Assembly: GCF_042100115.1 (NCBI RefSeq)
Contig: NC_091281.1
Span: forward strand, 558,001 to 622,000
DNA length: 64,000 nt
From: Alternaria dauci
Taxonomy: Eukaryota; Ascomycota; Dothideomycetes; Pleosporales; Pleosporaceae
Reading direction: 5' to 3'
The notes beneath the pieces are model-generated. The model did not search any database. It was not told where the DNA came from and worked only from the letters and a program-made list of their open reading frames with translations. The position numbers and the translations under genes were made by a program. Below are positions 1 to 11,427 of this stretch, one piece after another (position 1 is the first letter of the stretch; each line of letters begins with the position of its first letter).

Positions 1-444
1 CGGCACCGCAGTCGCCAGAAAATGTACCCGCGGATTTGACAATGCGCATGGTGGAGGGGCATCCGGGGACTTGTAGATCGCAGAAGTTGTTGTTGGTCCA
101 GTCTTTCCATTCGGAGACGCTGGCGTCGGCTGAGGTGCCTGCGTTGCAGAAGTCGGAGGTTGTGAAGCCGGAATCTTGTCCGGGGATGTCTGTGGGGATA
201 GAGGTGGTTATTTACAGTGACTTTTTAAGTGGCGAGATGGGAGTGCGAACGGCTTTGTGCTGGATTCGCGATGATGATGAAACTTACTCGTACTAATCCA
301 TGTCCCTGTTACTCCTAGCTGTCCTGGTGTCTGAAAAGTACCACCAAGCTGTTGACCAGAATATTTTCCTATGACAAAGTCTGCGACGGCAGGCGCAGAG
401 AAAAGACCCAATATGGGAAAAGCTTTGAGTTGTGAAGTCCTCAT
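1..444 (-). CDS. Small secreted cysteine-containing protein (3' partial)
   Basis: The protein begins MRTSQLKAFPILGLFSAPAVA, a typical secretion signal with a hydrophobic core and AxA-like cleavage site. Exon 1 is 444–288. A GTAAGT donor at 287 and a CAG acceptor at 190–192 give exon 2 from 189 to the window edge, with the reading frame kept across the junction (phase 1). The visible mature part, about 100 residues, has at least four cysteines, in the contexts DFCNAG, NFCDLQ, PGCPST and GDCG. This fits an extracellular small cysteine-rich protein of the kind often found as fungal effectors or surface proteins. No domain is recognised, and the C-terminus lies outside the window. A secreted location is well supported; any host-directed role is only a possibility. 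Confidence 0.65.
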
Positions 445-1656
445 CTTAGGAGTGGTGAGAGTCGGACAAAAAGTGAATATTTCGATAATTCGTTCGATAT
501 CAAAGTTGACAAGTCCTAGAAAAGATTTATCGTTGATGCGTATGTCTCTCTGTCTTTTTGGATCACTGTGACCTACTTATGTGTTTGTTCTCTCCCTGGC
601 CTGATCCACTCTCTTGATCAAAGCTCATCGCGATCGATCAACTGCTTCGTGATTGCTGTCAAAGTCATGCAATGACGTTAGCACAGGCATACCAAGTGGA
701 ACAGTTCTTTCATCTAGGACCCGAAGGATGCACTTAATGCCACCTAAAAGAAGTTGTACGTGTGAGTTGTGGGTACATTGGATGCCGCAAGCCCGTGATC
801 AACACTTGTACTTGTAAGAAAAGCTACGCAATCGCTGCAAGATCTTGCTTTCGGCGCCGAAGCAGTCAGACCTACTGTCCTATCATACAATGCTCTACTT
901 GTTTATTCAGGGTGAGAATTGAACGCCTAATACGGATATCTCCGCGTCGTGGAGAACATCCAGTTGCAAACTATGAGACTGGGGGCCTGGAGATGTGGAG
1001 AAACGTGGTACGCCTGGTTCCGCCTCGCCGACGTCCTGGTGTGCCGCTAAACATATTTGAGAATGCTGTGCGACGCGAAGGAACTCGTAGACCTGAGTGG
1101 CGCTTCGCATCAATAGTGGAGAGGAAGTGACAAAAGGTCATCGCTTATGCCATGTTGATATATCTGGGATCTTGACCAGAGTGTGTTTGATGGAGGTGGA
1201 CCAACAAAAGGAACTGGTTCACAAAGCACGATATCTGAGGCAGACTACATATCCTTCCATCAGAAATGTTATCATCTATTTGCGATTTTGTAGTAGACAT
1301 AGCATCAGACCTCCTGTTGCATTGGCACATGCTGTGGCCAACCACTTTTCGGTCATGATCAGTCACCAACCCTTGTTTGAGGCATTCGCGAGTAAGTGTT
1401 CTCCAGTCTATCGTCCCACCGGGCCAGTGCTGTTGGCACCGCCAGTCCTCCTTGATGACTTTCCTCCGAGCGAAAAGTTGCCCAGGCCTCGCGGACCAAG
1501 ACCACTGGCAACTGGCTGTCTAGTCATCGGTGAGTTATGGTACGAGGAACCAATATCCTGACTCAAATATGGAGGTTGACGTGAGCCGCCAAGGACCGGA
1601 AGTTGACTTTTATGGGCTTGTGCAGGTGTCCCGACTGCAGCAGAATCTTCACTTCG
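445..1656. other. Intergenic region, no supported gene
   Basis: About 1.2 kb between the start of the secreted-protein gene and the end of the HEI10-like gene. Short open frames exist on both strands, but none shows a recognisable motif, a signal peptide or a sensible intron structure. The part next to 445 should hold the promoter of the secreted protein. Confidence 0.5.
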
Positions 1657-2674
1657 TTAGCGTGTGATGCTTTCAAGGTAGCCGTAGCTGTAGGATGGTC
1701 CAATGCAACTAGAGGGGAGCGACTCACGACCGGTACTGTTCCTGCCACCTAAACCCCGTCTCTGTAATTGTGGATTGAATGGGGGCCCGATGTGGATGCC
1801 ACCCTGCTGATGCCGTCCACTGTTTTCAGAACTCCTACTGACGTCTCTATTGTGCATCCTGCCAACCCCGGCTTGTTGGGACATGTTTATCTGATTGTAG
1901 TTGGCCGTTCCCGTCCGCGTGCCGGGGAGACGGTCGATGAAACGGTCTCCTCGGGCAGCCCGGAGCGTGTACGCGGCTTCGTCGCCAGCAGCTTGGGCTA
2001 CGTGGGTCAAGTTGACCTGCCCCTTTAGTGCTTGATAGCGAGCTTGTAATTGCTGATGCGCTTTGGTCTTTTGTGTGTAAGCTTCCGCAAGTTCAATATT
2101 CTTGATTTCGAGAGCCTCTTGTTCGGCTTGCATAGCTGCACAACTATAAGTATGAGGCATGAAGATAGGGCGAAGGCTTGTATACTCTGCATCTTGCCTT
2201 GCAAAGCCTTGATCTGCGCGTTTGCGTCGTGGATGAGCTGATCCATCTGTTGGCTGAGCGTATCATACTTGTCAGTTAAGCCCTTGGCGAGGTGCTCTTG
2301 GTAGATGATCTCTTGCGACGTCTGATAGCTATGAAAAGCTAAGGCGCGGCTGGCGCATTCCATGATGATGGTCGGACTTAGACCACTGAGTACCGACGTC
2401 TTGTAGTCTTCCGATGGGCTGAGGCCTGCAACAACCACATCGTCAGGGTTGTGTAGCGATGCGTTGCATGCTGGACAGGTTCGATGCGCATTCGTAGACC
2501 TCGACAGCCCAGTAGTATCCGCGCAGTCGCTGCAGAAGACATGGCTGTTTGCAGTCGTCAGCGATCAGAGGGCAAGAAGCGGGTGATGTGAACAAACCTG
2601 CAAGTGGTGACTACGGCACGCTCGTGCAACCGCTTTCGACACTTGAGGTCGTTGCACCGCAGAACGAACTCCAT
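1657..2674 (-). CDS. HEI10: HEI10/CCNB1IP1-like RING protein
   Basis: Three exons (2674–2598, 2544–2186, 2135–1657) join in frame to give about 304 residues. The N-terminus MEFVLRCNDLKCRKRL begins a RING finger that continues in exon 2 with CSHVFCSDC and CPACNASL, giving the CX4C…CXHX2CX2C…CX2C layout. The next block, GLSPSEDYKTSVLSGL followed by a segment like ALAFHSYQ, matches the conserved middle of CCNB1IP1/HEI10. A predicted coiled coil (about residues 100–175) and a low-complexity Gly/Ser/Arg/Gln tail follow. The family acts as SUMO or ubiquitin E3 ligases on meiotic chromosomes and marks crossover sites (ZMM group, with yeast Zip3 as a relative). The last part, after about residue 200, is poorly conserved and a further 3' intron cannot be excluded. 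Confidence 0.85.
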
Positions 2675-2893
2675 GGCGTACTGACGTTGTTGGGTGTAGG
2701 AAGTTTCGAATCGGGCGGATGGAGAAAGCACGATGTTGACGCGGTAGCACGTGGACGACTCCCTGAGGCAAGAGCAACCCACCCCAGTGTAAAGTTTGTG
2801 CATTTCATATCCTAGAAATGTGGTATCTCGCTGCGCACGCAATGAACAAGCAAAAGTGTATGATGACGGCCGCCTTTACTCTCGCAATTGGGA

Positions 2894-4304
2894 CTACCGG
2901 TCATCCTTGTCAGGCTTCCGCCGTTGTCTTGTGCTCTTTTTTCCAGCCACGGCTGTGTCATCTTCCTCTTCATCCCGGCCCTTTGCAAGATCCTGCTCGA
3001 GACCCCACTCCTCATTGTCATACCAATCCTCGCCATCGCTCATTTCTCCTACATGTGCTTCCGCCTTGGACCATTTGTAAACGTCTCGCCGCATGCGGTC
3101 GGCCTGCAATAGACCCTGGTACAGATCTGAGGTTATGCGTGCAACCTCCTCCTGCTTTTGTACGTAGGCCATGAGAAGCATGCGTGTTTCCTCGGCCTCG
3201 TTGGGCGGGAGACCAAAGTCGCGATCCGGCAGCGAGTCTGAGGGATGTATAAAGTGAGGATGTATCGCGCCAACACCACTCGCGGGTGAATGAGGCGGGG
3301 AAGGGGTGGAGGCTGCCGCCTGAGCTCGTCTTCGCGTCGTCATTCTATGCGCCGTCTGTTGCGACGCGGTATCAGACGCGTCGTCGGGCGTTCCGTCTCC
3401 ATTCTCTTGCGCCTGCTCTGCGTCGCCAATGTGTGTTCCGTTTGTTGCAGCATGTGCGCCATTGACCTTCTCGCCATTGATCTCAGACTGTCGGCTAGTG
3501 CCATTTAGCTGACCTGCGTCCTCCATGTCTACGTCATGGAGACTTTCTGTGCTGTCCTGCATTTCGGCATCATGCGTCTGCTGCTGCTCCTCTTCATCCA
3601 TGTGTCCGTTTGCGCTATCGATCCACGACTCTTGGAAGGGCGCCCCGGCCATAGCCGACAGAGCATCTGGCGCAAATGTAGAGTCGCCCTGAAGCTTTAC
3701 GAATAAACTCTTTGCCCGCGCGTTGGTGACGTGCTCTTTTCGCGAGAGAGCTCCGGCTTCGTTGGCGAGGTCTGTGAGGTGTCGAGAGGAATATGCCACG
3801 CTCAGGGCAGGATGGTTGGGTAGGTCGGCGGCCGACGTGAGCGGCGCAAGAAGACTCTCCAGCTGTATGTTGCCGTATGGATTCTCTTCGACAGGCTCGA
3901 CATGTTCCTCGTCGTCGTACTCGTCGTCGACTTCGACAATGTCGCCGTCCGGATCGTATCGCGGAGGGTTGCGCTGCAGGATAGATCTGTAGTAGCCGGC
4001 GTGCTCGATGCGCTGGGAGGCGTCAGTCTGCGATGGGCGCCCACGTAGTATAGCTCGAAACGCACCTTCTTGTAGGGTCGCGGGTCAGACAGGAAGTCCG
4101 GGTCGCTAGCGCGCGCATAGTGGACTTTGCGCCTCAAATCCTGCTTGTTGCTACTGAAGGGCGTCTCGGAGTCTTCTGTGTCGGCTGCGCGGTGTTAGCT
4201 GGGCACTGTGCCGAGGCAAATGCAACCGTACAATCGTCCTTGTTCAGCATCTTCCGCTTCATGCTGAAGATGGTGTCGAGTATCTGCTGCTGCTGGCCCG
4301 CCAT
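2894..4304 (-). CDS. RXT2: Rxt2, subunit of the Rpd3L histone deacetylase complex
   Basis: Three exons (4304–4232, 4184–4066, 4012–2894) give 436 residues. The N-terminal MAGQQQQILDTIFSMKRKM, the PYKK|RIEHAGYYRSILQRNPPRYD block and the NPYGNIQLESLLAPLTSAAD block are hallmarks of the fungal RXT2 N-terminal domain. The rest is acidic and low in complexity, with a C-terminal helix (VQKQEEVARITSDLYQGLLQ) and a basic tail. Rxt2 is a non-catalytic part of the large Rpd3/Sin3 deacetylase complex, which represses transcription in the nucleus. The first intron needs the GCGCAG acceptor at 4185; using the next AG gives an immediate stop. The second acceptor could also lie 15 bases upstream, in frame, but that leaves a 38-base intron. 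The gene is head-to-head with TRAPPC11. Confidence 0.88.
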
Positions 4305-4782
4305 GGCGTCGACGGCGTCTGGCCAGCGCGAGCGGAAAGTGGGTGGAGAGACGGAGTGTGGAGAATATGCGCGTCCAGCTGGCACAAGAGCGCGGTGGGC
4401 TGCTGGGGGGGTTGCGGGGTAGGAAGACGCGTGAAGACAGGGCGAGACGGCTCGAGTACGGAAGTGAGGTATTGGAGAGCTTGTGCCTGTGTGGAGGAAT
4501 CGTTTGGCGGAGAGAAGATGCATGACAGGGTTCCAGCTAGCGTCATCCCTCCCGCGATTCACACGCCTAGGCATGTGTCGACTGCCCATGACATGGGCCT
4601 GCCAGCAATCTTGACACTGTCTTCGCACGCCCACAAACACGTCTGGTCCCGCCAATTCGGGACGACGACTCGCAGCCAAACTCGCGCCTCGCTTTGCTGT
4701 CTGACGTGCAACGAGCAAATCCAATCCCGCAGCACCTCCGCCCTCCCCTCCCCATGGAGCGCTAACCTGGGCGCGTGGAGAC
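4305..4782. promoter_or_regulatory. Shared divergent promoter, RXT2 / TRAPPC11
   Basis: The 478 bases between the two start codons must carry both promoters. No TATA box or known operator stands out. The open frames crossing it on either strand look like chance extensions. Confidence 0.5.
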
Positions 4783-7700
4783 ATGGACGCCTACCCATCC
4801 GACTTTGTAGTCCACAACCTGCCCTTTGTTGTCCTCTCGGGCCTAGCAACTAGCAAGGAAGTCGACCCCCCTCCACCCGTCCACCATGTGCTTCCCGGCC
4901 GAGCTGTCACAAGCATCAGCTCAGACCTACCCCCCGTACAAGGCGACCGCGCAAACGAGCTGCTCCAAGAGTTCCTAAGCGCAGACGGAACCAATGCGCC
5001 CTGGAACGCGCGCGACTTTAGCCGTCGGGGCATCACACATGGCTTCAGAATACGGAGTGTAGGCAGGGTACAGGCGCCTGCGAACATGCCACGGGAAGGA
5101 GCCTTGGGCTGATGTTTGCTAGAACTTCCAATTGCCACCGAAAAAGGCAGATGCGCCCTCCATCTCCGAGACCACTCCGCCAGGCAGTCCCACCATCGCA
5201 GCCGCAACATCGTGGGTCCTGCATTCGCCCATATCACCCCTCTCCCCGGCATCTTCCTCCTTCCCCGACGGTGTCATCGCTCCTGCCTGGGTCGCAAAGC
5301 ACCAGCACTACGTGCCTTCCGTCTTCATCTCCTTCTTCAACTTCACCACCGATCCCATTACAAACAGCCTGCACGATAACCAGCTGAAGACGGACATCAA
5401 CAAGATCAAGGGCCAGATACAAAAGTCAGACCATCGCACAAGATACGTCGTTGTATTGTTGAGTGATAAGACTATCATCGAGGCACCAGATATCGAGGAC
5501 CGCTTGGCGGTGATACGGCGGGCTACTGGCCTGGATCCAAAGACTTCACTCTTCTTCCTGCCTCCAAGGACGTCGCGCGTCGAACTCCAAGCCTTCGTTA
5601 CGTCCATTCTGGCCATACTACAACCCGTCTGCGTCGAGTACTACCGAGACCTTACCAAGCATGCGCGAAGGAAGAAGGGACGAGGCACCATCCCTCCACC
5701 AACAGCTCCGCCTACGCGCGGAACATCACAGACGCTGTCGTATCCCGGGTGGGGCGTCCGCTACGACTTCAAGCTGGGTATACTCGCTGAGTTCCGCCAG
5801 GAGATGGATGCTGCCCAGCGGCACTACAGCACTGCTTTGGAAGCCTTGTTCGGCGCAGAAGGCTTGTTTGAAACCACGGCGAGCTGGTCTCCAAGGTGGG
5901 ATGAGATACGCTTGTTAGCAGATGTCATTGCACTGCGACACATCCGGTGCCAGCTATGGAACAATTTTCCCACCTCTGCTGTCCAGTCATGGTTGCGATA
6001 CAAGTACAGGCTGCAAGACGTGCTCGATCGCCGCGGCAAGGGTAGCAACAACTACGGATGGCAAGCCTGGGAGTCTACGTGGGCCCAAGCTATGGCTGAG
6101 ATTGTTAGACGGACAGAGTTGCCGATCTTCAACATAAGGGACCCTTCATCAGATCCGGATCCCTTGACAGATTTCCCGGGCGCATTATACTCCCAGCCCG
6201 AGAAACAGTTTCCGGTAGGAGAAAGGCTGCCGCCATGGGAACTGCTACATCATGCTGGGTATTGGCACAAGATTGCTAGCGACCATGCGAAGAGGCGTTA
6301 TATTCTCGCCAGGGAGATGCCAGAAGAAGACCGAACGCCGCCGGGCATGTCGCCTGCTGCTAAAGTGTCTGCCCGGAACCAGATATACGATCACTATCTC
6401 GTACCACATCCTCATGAAGAGTATCCTATACCTGGTATTGGCAATGGATTTGAACATTGGAAAGACATCTCAGGCAAGCTGAATAATGCAATTGCCGAGT
6501 TCAAAGCTCGAGGACAGCATCGGAAAGTAGATCAGATGCAGCTTGAGGTGGCTCGGACGTTGCTACACGTAAGGAGGTTCGACGATGCCTTCAAAGTACT
6601 ACGGCCACTCTGGGAGACGATGGCTTGGCGGAAAGAAGGTTGGTGGAGCCTAGCCTCAGAAGTAGTATGGGCCCTCCATGAATGCGCCTTGCGAACACAA
6701 GATCGAGAAACATATGTTGCAACAGAATGGGAACTTTACAGTCAAAGTCAGTATTCTTTAGCTACGTATATAACAACATTGACTAACACCAACCAGCAAT
6801 TCCTGGCAAGACAAAGTATAAATACGATTTGATGACATGTCTGGACGTATTCCCAGACGCAGCAGCTGACAAGGTGAGCGTGAGTCTGAACGCCAAAGAC
6901 CACATGTCTCCTTGTACGTACGCAACTCTTGTCGAATACGTGCAACACTGACATTACAGTGTCGACAACCTTTGCCTTTGCCGAAGCTGAGGGTAATGTC
7001 GGTGAACCACTTCGCTCACAGCTCGCAATCACCTCGAATGCTCGCCCAGGCTCTGCTCCTGTCACATTGTCGTTTATCCAATACCAGTTCAACGGCGGCT
7101 TGGCTGAAGTTCGGCTGACTCACGAGGCCGATGGAGAATCTTCCGGGAGTGCCTCAAAAATGCAATCTTGCACATTAGAGGAAACCCACTCCACCACTGG
7201 AAAGCCACGTTGGGCTGGAACAGCCGACCTGACGCTTCATCCAGGACAGACAAAGGTTTACAGCTTCCCACTCGTTTTCCGTGAGTCAGGAGATGTAGAC
7301 ATTGCGGCATGCGTTTTCGGTGTCAGCACAGACAAATTTGAACTTGCCTGCTCAGACACGGATCCGGAGACTCCAGCTCGTCCCGTGTGGTGGATCAAGT
7401 CGGATGCCAAGATCAAGTCAAGGACGCTGAAGCATGGATCTAGCATGTCTGTTCACATATTACCCAAACCACCCAAGATGGAGATCAATCTACCGGACGT
7501 TCGCAACCAGTACTACACAGATGAATCAGTAACGTTGGCAATAGAGATCTTGAACCAAGAAGAAGAAGACACCGAGGCAGTCCTCGAGGTGCGACTACTA
7601 GGCCGCTCCAAAGATACCCTGAGTTATACGTGGGTCGAGCGTCCAGCAGAGTCCCCGATGAAGGAAGTTCCGCCTGCGCTTGACGGGTCTACTGATGTGG

Positions 7701-8707
7701 ATCTTCCAGGGCATGTCGTAGGAAAACTAGCCCAAGGAGCAAGAACAACGGAGAGAATCCGTTTCACTGCACCTGCAGATCCAGCAGACTATGCCTTGGA
7801 AGTCAAAGTGCTATATCATCTCCTCAGCGACCGCGATATACCCATCTCCAAGATCATGGTCGCAGACCTTGTCTTCAACGCTCCTTTCGAAGCAAGCTAC
7901 GATCTCAACGCACGTGTGCACCCCGATCCATGGCCCAGTTATTTCGAGCTACAAGAAGCAGAGAGCAACGTCAACCCTGAATCGCCTGACGCATTTGGTA
8001 TAGCACAGAAATGGGGTCTACGAGCGAAAGTCGCGTCTTTTGCCGACGAACAGCTTATTGTCAGCGACCTAGCCGTCGAAGTACACAGCATCCACGGCGG
8101 CGCAACCTGCGACGTGACAAAAGAATTCGATATCGAAGAAACCGCCATGGAGCCCCAGATCCTCAGCGAGTGGGGCTTCAGTCTGGATATCCGGAAAAAC
8201 AATCTCGAAGAGCGTCGCTCCACCGCCCTTGACACCACTCTCAATATTACGTGGAAGCGCACTTCCGATCCGCTTGCCTCCCCGGTCACGTCCTCCCTAC
8301 CCATCCCACGCATTCAAATCCCGTCTTCCGAACCCCGCGTCCTCGCCTCTTCCCATTTCTCCCCCACAATCGACTCACTTATCCATCTCGACTATGTGCT
8401 CGAAAACCCGACGATGCACTTCCTCACCTTTGAACTCGCCATGGAAGCCAGCGAGGACTTTGGTTTCAGCGGACCTAAACTACGGACCCTGCATCTGTTG
8501 CCTATGAGCCGGCAGACTGTACGGTACAATTTACTGTCGAATATAGAGGGTGACTGGATCACTCCGAATCTAAAGGTCACGGATCGGTACTTTAACAAGA
8601 CGTTGAAGGTACAGGGGACGGAGGGGATGAGGGTGGATAAGAAGGGTGTGGGGATTTGGGTGCCTGAGGATGGAGGAAAGGGAGGAGAGGAAGGAAAGGG
8701 TGAGTGA
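4783..8707 (+). CDS. TRAPPC11: TRAPPC11-like subunit (foie gras / gryzun domains)
   Basis: Four exons (4783–5067, 5123–6746, 6797–6913, 6960–8707) give about 1257 residues. The first exon MDAYPSDFVVHNLPFVVLSG and the block GRNFQLPPKK|ADAP at the first junction match the start of fungal TRAPPC11. The central 250–560 region (RYDFKLGILAEFRQEMDAAQ, tetratricopeptide-like helices) is the foie gras domain. Exon 4 (TFAFAEAEGNVGEPLRSQL onward) is a beta-rich gryzun region. The protein is a subunit of the TRAPP complexes that tether vesicles in ER-to-Golgi traffic and autophagy. Phases at every junction agree (0, 1, 1). The third intron starts at GTACGT after CCTT; an alternative donor (GTGAGC, 41 bases earlier) would lose a well-fitting stretch. 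Acidic Gly/Glu/Lys residues end the protein. Confidence 0.9.
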
Positions 8708-9047
8708 GTGGTACTAGGTGAATTGTAGGAAGAGTGAAGTCTTTTCTGAACAAGTAGGGTGAACGTAGCTCGGGTGTGTAGAAATCATGCTTTCTTCTAT
8801 ACGCAGGCGATATTAGTCAAACTCATGATAACCAGGCTCTATTTGTGCACTTGCACCAAGGTGCAAATCACCTGACCCATGCATTGCCTCATCAATGATT
8901 CAACCATCCAAAACGCCCAAGCACCTTAGGCCAAGCCTCATATATTTCCTCTTGCCCATCACTCCATCACAAAGTATCTATCTTCATCCAGAACCCCTAA
9001 CCTGCGTCACCGGATCCCTCCCCGGTATTTCATTCCGATACAGATCC
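8708..9047. other. Convergent 3' intergenic region
   Basis: A 340-base stretch between the convergent ends of TRAPPC11 and PEX20. It should hold both 3' untranslated regions and poly(A) sites. Nothing else is visible. Confidence 0.5.
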
Positions 9048-10783
9048 TCATCCTGTTCGTGACGCGGTATCCGCAGTGTTGTAGTCTCCTCCTCCTCCTC
9101 CTCCTCCTCCCCTCTGGCGGTTGTGGTATGTAGCATTAAAGTTGTAGTATCTATATTGTTCTGAAATCTCATCAGTTATTAGAGACTCGTCACTGATGGG
9201 TGCTAGGGGAGGAGTGTGGGCATACTGTGGTGGTTCATCGCCCGAGTAGAGTGGTTGTTCCAAGTCGGTGGCTGCGTGGGAGAGGATTGTGGGATCGATT
9301 GGGGGAATTTGCGTTGTCGAAGGGGCTTGTTGGGGTTGTGATGATGGTTGTTGGTGGAGATTGGCTTGTGGTGTGGACGTGGTGTTTCCCGTCTGCTGTT
9401 GGGCCCCATCGACTTCGACAATCTTGTCCTCTTGCACTCTTACTTCGCGGTCCCGTAGACGACGCATGAGCCCCAGAAACTGGGAGTTTTGGAACTTTTC
9501 GCTTGTATTGTCTGCAACGCGCTCTAGCAGTCGCCCTGCTGTCGCAGCCATCTCGTCATCGTCGTTCTTGCGGGGCTGTTCTTGCTTTTGTTCTTCCTCG
9601 GGTTTCTGTTCCATCCGCTGCATTACCGGTTCCGGTGTGCTCATATAGCCTGCCGCTTCCAGCTCCTGCCATATCTGCTCTTCACTCATCGCCACCCGTG
9701 AGCCTAGTGGGTATTGCGACATGAGGCGCTGATTGATTGCTACGATGAGCTTCTCGGCTCGAGTTTTGACTTCTTGAGGGGCATCGCGGTTTACAATTCT
9801 TTGAAGAGAGTCGACAATCCATTTGCCCTCATTTGCATCTTGCACTAGAGTACCGGTCTGTTCCATGTTCGCCATGTCTTCGAGGTATGCGACCGCTTCG
9901 TCGGTTCGTCCAAGGCCGGTTTCGCTCCAGACCTGAATGGCAGAGTAGACAGCTAGAGACACAGTCAGCACTCGTAGCATATTTGACGGACACTACACAC
10001 CTGGCCGCGTTTCTCGTATCCGTTGAAGAAGAGGATCCATCTCACCCGGCCGGTCTAGGTCCAGCGCCTGTTGCGCTGGCTGTGTGTGTACTTGGTCTGC
10101 TTCTGCGACATCCATCATGTCTTGTTGCGCCTGCGCAAAAGCTTGTTCAAAAGCCGCCTCGTCAAAGGCTAAGACATCCTCTTGCGCGCGCTGCTTTCCT
10201 TGCGCAATCTCGGATACTTGGGCGTCCTGGAAACCCGGTGTCTGCATGTATGCTTGTCCACCGAATCCGCCCAAGCTGTATCCCGACATGCCTCCGTATG
10301 CATTTTGCTGCAGGGCAGGCGCCTGCGCGACCGGGGCCTGCTGCCTCAGGAAGTCCTGATGCCATGCTGATGCCGCGTTCGCCTGCTGCGGCCGCTGCTG
10401 CTGGAAGGCCTGTGGAGGTGGACTGCTGACGTTCAGGCGTTGAAAGTCAGCAGCCCAGTCGGGTGCCTGTGGAGCTTGCGCAAACTGAGGAGGAGGAGGT
10501 TGTGCGAATCGCGGGCCGAAGTGTTGGAAGTCCTGCGCCGGCACAGGTCGACCGGCTTGAAATGCATCAAACTCGGAATCTAGTGCTCCTGCATTCAGTC
10601 CCGGTGATGATCTGAAGCCCTGTTGTCGTTTAGATGTTGCAAGTGCAAGCTTCGGATTTGATTACATACTTGCGCCGGTGAATGTTTGCCGACCAGGCGA
10701 TCCTGTTGCAGTGTCCGATCGACGGTCGTGTGTTTCTGGAAGTTCTGGAGGGCGTTGGACGGCCCGCAAAGCGTGTCGGCCAT
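9048..10783 (-). CDS. PEX20: Peroxin 20, PTS2 co-receptor
   Basis: Exons 10783–10670, 10619–10001 and 9952–9048 give about 545 residues. The start MADTLCGPSNALQNFQKHT carries the conserved N-terminal cysteine (Cys6) that in Pex20/Pex5 is mono-ubiquitinated for receptor recycling. WxxxF/Y-type motifs (WAADF, WHQDF) are present, the kind that bind Pex14/Pex13. Near the C-terminus, KFQNSQFLGLMRRLRDREV is the conserved Pex7-binding segment. With Pex7 the protein carries PTS2 cargo to the peroxisome in filamentous fungi and Yarrowia. Long Gln/Pro/Ala-rich linkers separate the motifs. After the Pex7-binding block the last 100 or so residues are low in complexity and end in a Gly run made by a triplet repeat, so the exact C-terminus is less certain. 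Confidence 0.9.
9087..9110. repeat. (TCC)8 microsatellite in the PEX20 3' coding end
   Basis: Eight uninterrupted TCC units, read on the minus strand as a run of Gly codons in the C-terminal tail of PEX20. Such repeats often vary in length between isolates, and here they would change only the poly-Gly run. Confidence 0.9.
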
Positions 10784-11427
10784 GATGAATCAAATAAGAA
10801 GAAAAGCCAGAAGGGGTATCAACGCGTGCCTGAAAGGAAATATGCGAGAGAGAGATTGTCGGAGAGTTGAGCTGCGGCGACTGGTCGTCACGTCCCGATG
10901 ACCAGAAGCCGAGGCTCGATCGCTGATGCGAACCGAACGTCGCCCCACGCGTCAGATGTCAGCCAGAGCCATGACGAATAAGCACGTGCTCAGCCATTCT
11001 CTCCTCACTCCTGGAACGGCAGCCGGCGGAAGCCTGTTCCTGATACGTGCGTTGCACAGCTTGAAGCGGGGAGAGTTTTGTAATTAAAATACGTCCTTAC
11101 CGATCATTGTAGAGCTGTAACGAGGTAGCACAAGACCGGTGAAGAGCTCCATGCCGTTGAGACGTACGAACACGCACAAAATGTTACACACCGCTGCACA
11201 CAGCTTGGATAGAACGTATTGTATATTTCGTCATCACATTTCTGAAAAAAGCCAAGTTCCCATCCAGGGCTGAGTAAGAGACTGAACCGGAGTGCCCATG
11301 TACATGTACCAAAGATAAGAGGGAAGATTGGTATATCTTAGAAAAGAAAGAATCGTAAAGTCAAACACCACACAGACGCTCATGAACCAGCGAAACGCAT
11401 CCTACCACAACCCTCCCCGATCCCGAC
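10784..11427. other. Intergenic region upstream of PEX20
   Basis: About 640 bases between the PEX20 start and the 3' end of the coiled-coil gene. It holds the PEX20 promoter and the neighbour's 3' region. No further gene is seen. Confidence 0.5.

Noticed and set aside
762..1561. Overlapping plus-strand open frames of 122 and 154 codons
   Set aside because: No motif, no signal peptide, no plausible intron arrangement; composition looks non-coding.
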